A stretch of DNA of 32,762 nucleotides from Enterococcus faecalis 13-SD-W-01 (GTDB lineage Bacteria > Bacillota > Bacilli > Lactobacillales > Enterococcaceae), in the NCBI GenBank assembly GCA_000415185.1, contig KE351646.1, positions 319,711 through 352,472 of the forward strand, read 5' to 3'. Positions 31,881 through 32,762 of this stretch are shown here, in pieces. The stretch's first letter is position 1, and each line of letters starts with the position of its first letter. A model generated the notes under the pieces. It saw nothing but the letters and a program-made list of their open reading frames with translations. It was not told the origin of the DNA and did no database searches. The position numbers were made by a program, and so were the translations under genes.

Positions 31881-31921
31881 TGTTATTCTTTTTATGTCTG
31901 TTCTTAACGGTAAGGTCATTG

Positions 31922-31948
31922 GTCCGTGTTGCAGCACGGACTTTTTTA
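31922..31948 (+). terminator. Hairpin with T run on the plus strand
   Basis: GTCCGTG (31922-31928) and CACGGAC (31935-31941), then TTTTTTATT. On the minus strand, where both flanking genes lie, the hairpin is followed by CAATGACC and not by T, so it is oriented to stop antisense transcription. Confidence 0.6.
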
Positions 31949-32743
31949 TTTAATCCTTAATTCTTGTCCAGGGTATAACATATAATTTTCTGGAGTCATT
32001 CCGTTTAGTCTAAGCAACTCATCTACACTGATGCCCACACGATCAGCAACTTGGTTGGGATTTTCTCCCGATTGTATAGTTGTTGTAGATGGAGCGGATG
32101 GTTCTGGATTCGAAGCTTCCGCTGGTATAGAATCTTGAGGAGTAATGCTGCTTGGCGCTGAAGCTGCTGTATTACTTTGACTAGAAGAATAAGCAAGATA
32201 TTCTCCTATAATTTTCTGTGACTCGACAGTATAGACATCTGTTAGTTTTGTTGCCCAACTTTCATAGGTTGAATAGTCATCAGAGTGCGAATGATGTAAG
32301 TCGGCCATTTTTCCTATACCTTCATTTGAAATAATGGCTAGTTTTTCAACTTTATTATTTGAGATAGCAGCAAGACCGTCAATTCCTCCAGTATTACTTG
32401 AGGCTTCATTTTTAAAATCCTGTATCAAACTAGGTGTGGCGCTTTGGATCTTCATGGTGTATTCATCTAGTATTGCTTGATAATCTGATGAAATATTTTC
32501 AGTGGTAGCTGGTACCGCAGATATAGTTGTCGCTGTTTTTACATTTTCGCTTGCTTCACTTTCGGTTGTCGATTGTGTGCTTGCTTCAGAAAATATTTCA
32601 GTAGTAGTTACTGAACTTGTTTTAGCAGTTTCTGTTATGGTACTGCTGCTAGAGTGTTTGGATTCTGAATCAGTAGTGTTGTTGCAACCCACGAACAAAG
32701 CAAGCAACCCCAAAGAAATAACACTTAGAAACACTTTTCTCAT
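31946..32743 (-). CDS. Lipoprotein with C-terminal LysM domain
   Basis: A 265-residue lipoprotein: signal peptide with lipobox FVGC (Cys20), a long Ser/Thr-rich linker, a middle helical domain (~85-180: SDYQAILDEYTMKIQSATPS ... SQKIIGEYLAYS), a Pro/Ser linker and a C-terminal LysM peptidoglycan-binding domain (~220-265: GENPNQVADRVGISVDELLRLNGMTPENYMLYPGQEL). It is anchored in the membrane and likely bound to the wall. The start MRKV and its GAGGAG leader match the Ltp gene base for base. The end of the leader touches the window edge, so its promoter is not visible. Confidence 0.85.
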   Translation of the reverse strand: MRKVFLSVISLGLLALFVGCNNTTDSESKHSSSSTITETAKTSSVTTTEIFSEASTQSTTESEASENVKTATTISAVPATTENISSDYQAILDEYTMKIQSATPSLIQDFKNEASSNTGGIDGLAAISNNKVEKLAIISNEGIGKMADLHHSHSDDYSTYESWATKLTDVYTVESQKIIGEYLAYSSSQSNTAASAPSSITPQDSIPAEASNPEPSAPSTTTIQSGENPNQVADRVGISVDELLRLNGMTPENYMLYPGQELRIK

Positions 32744-32762
32744 TTCTAACTCCTCATTTCTA
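32733..32762 (-). repeat. 30-bp leader/start repeat, copy 2
   Basis: Identical to 31851-31880; it reaches the window end, so the true length may be greater. Confidence 0.85.

Overview
The window looks like an Enterococcus chromosome, most likely E. faecium or a close relative. The tmRNA encodes the tag AKNENNSYALAA, which I recall as the E. faecium form. Codon use, AAGGAGG-type ribosome sites, TTGACA/TATAAT promoters, strong intrinsic terminators and the gene content (MarR, LtaS, GdhA, Pgi, YbaK/EbsC) all fit low-GC Lactobacillales.

Bases 1-25,000 are core genome in short, terminator-bounded operons. In order: MarR regulator and MFS exporter; an SdpI-like/response-regulator/kinase operon (minus); HAD phosphatase; tmRNA; a voltage-gated-type K+ channel (minus); a permease with an ABC-ATPase-like partner that has lost its catalytic motifs (minus); lipoteichoic-acid synthase (minus); an RlmI-family methyltransferase, aroD and ybaK operon; a flavoprotein (minus); gdhA; pgi; a small membrane protein; a membrane-anchored thioredoxin-like protein with a repeat-rich partner (minus); a small DUF2187-like protein; a membrane GDPD phosphodiesterase (minus); a TVP38/DedA-type protein (minus); a DUF1576 membrane protein with an overlapping small gene (minus); and a TetR regulator. 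LtaS and the GDPD enzyme both act on glycerophosphate chemistry at the membrane.

Bases 25,124-32,762 are an accessory region seeded at a tRNA-Ser(CGA) gene. The last 8 bases of the tRNA plus 6 more (GTACCTTCCTTATA) recur at 28,595, bounding a 3.4-kb element. It holds a 3' integrase fragment, an XRE repressor with a divergent promoter/operator switch, a cro-like remnant and an Abi_2 (AbiD/AbiF) HEPN protein. Eleven bases after the abi stop lies a compact promoter-hairpin-terminator unit that predicts a ~100-nt RNA with no credible reading frame. This HEPN protein plus small-RNA pair is the most exciting candidate in the window.

Beyond the second att copy the same layout repeats: a rightward terminator, then the leftward 3' end of another integrase. 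This indicates tandem accretion of a second, more decayed element. It carries two unrecognised genes, an HNH-endonuclease remnant and two lipoproteins (one with three Ltp repeats, the family of phage superinfection-exclusion lipoproteins; one with LysM) that share a 30-bp identical leader/start. The region reads as a decayed prophage hotspot that has kept phage-defence-type cargo.
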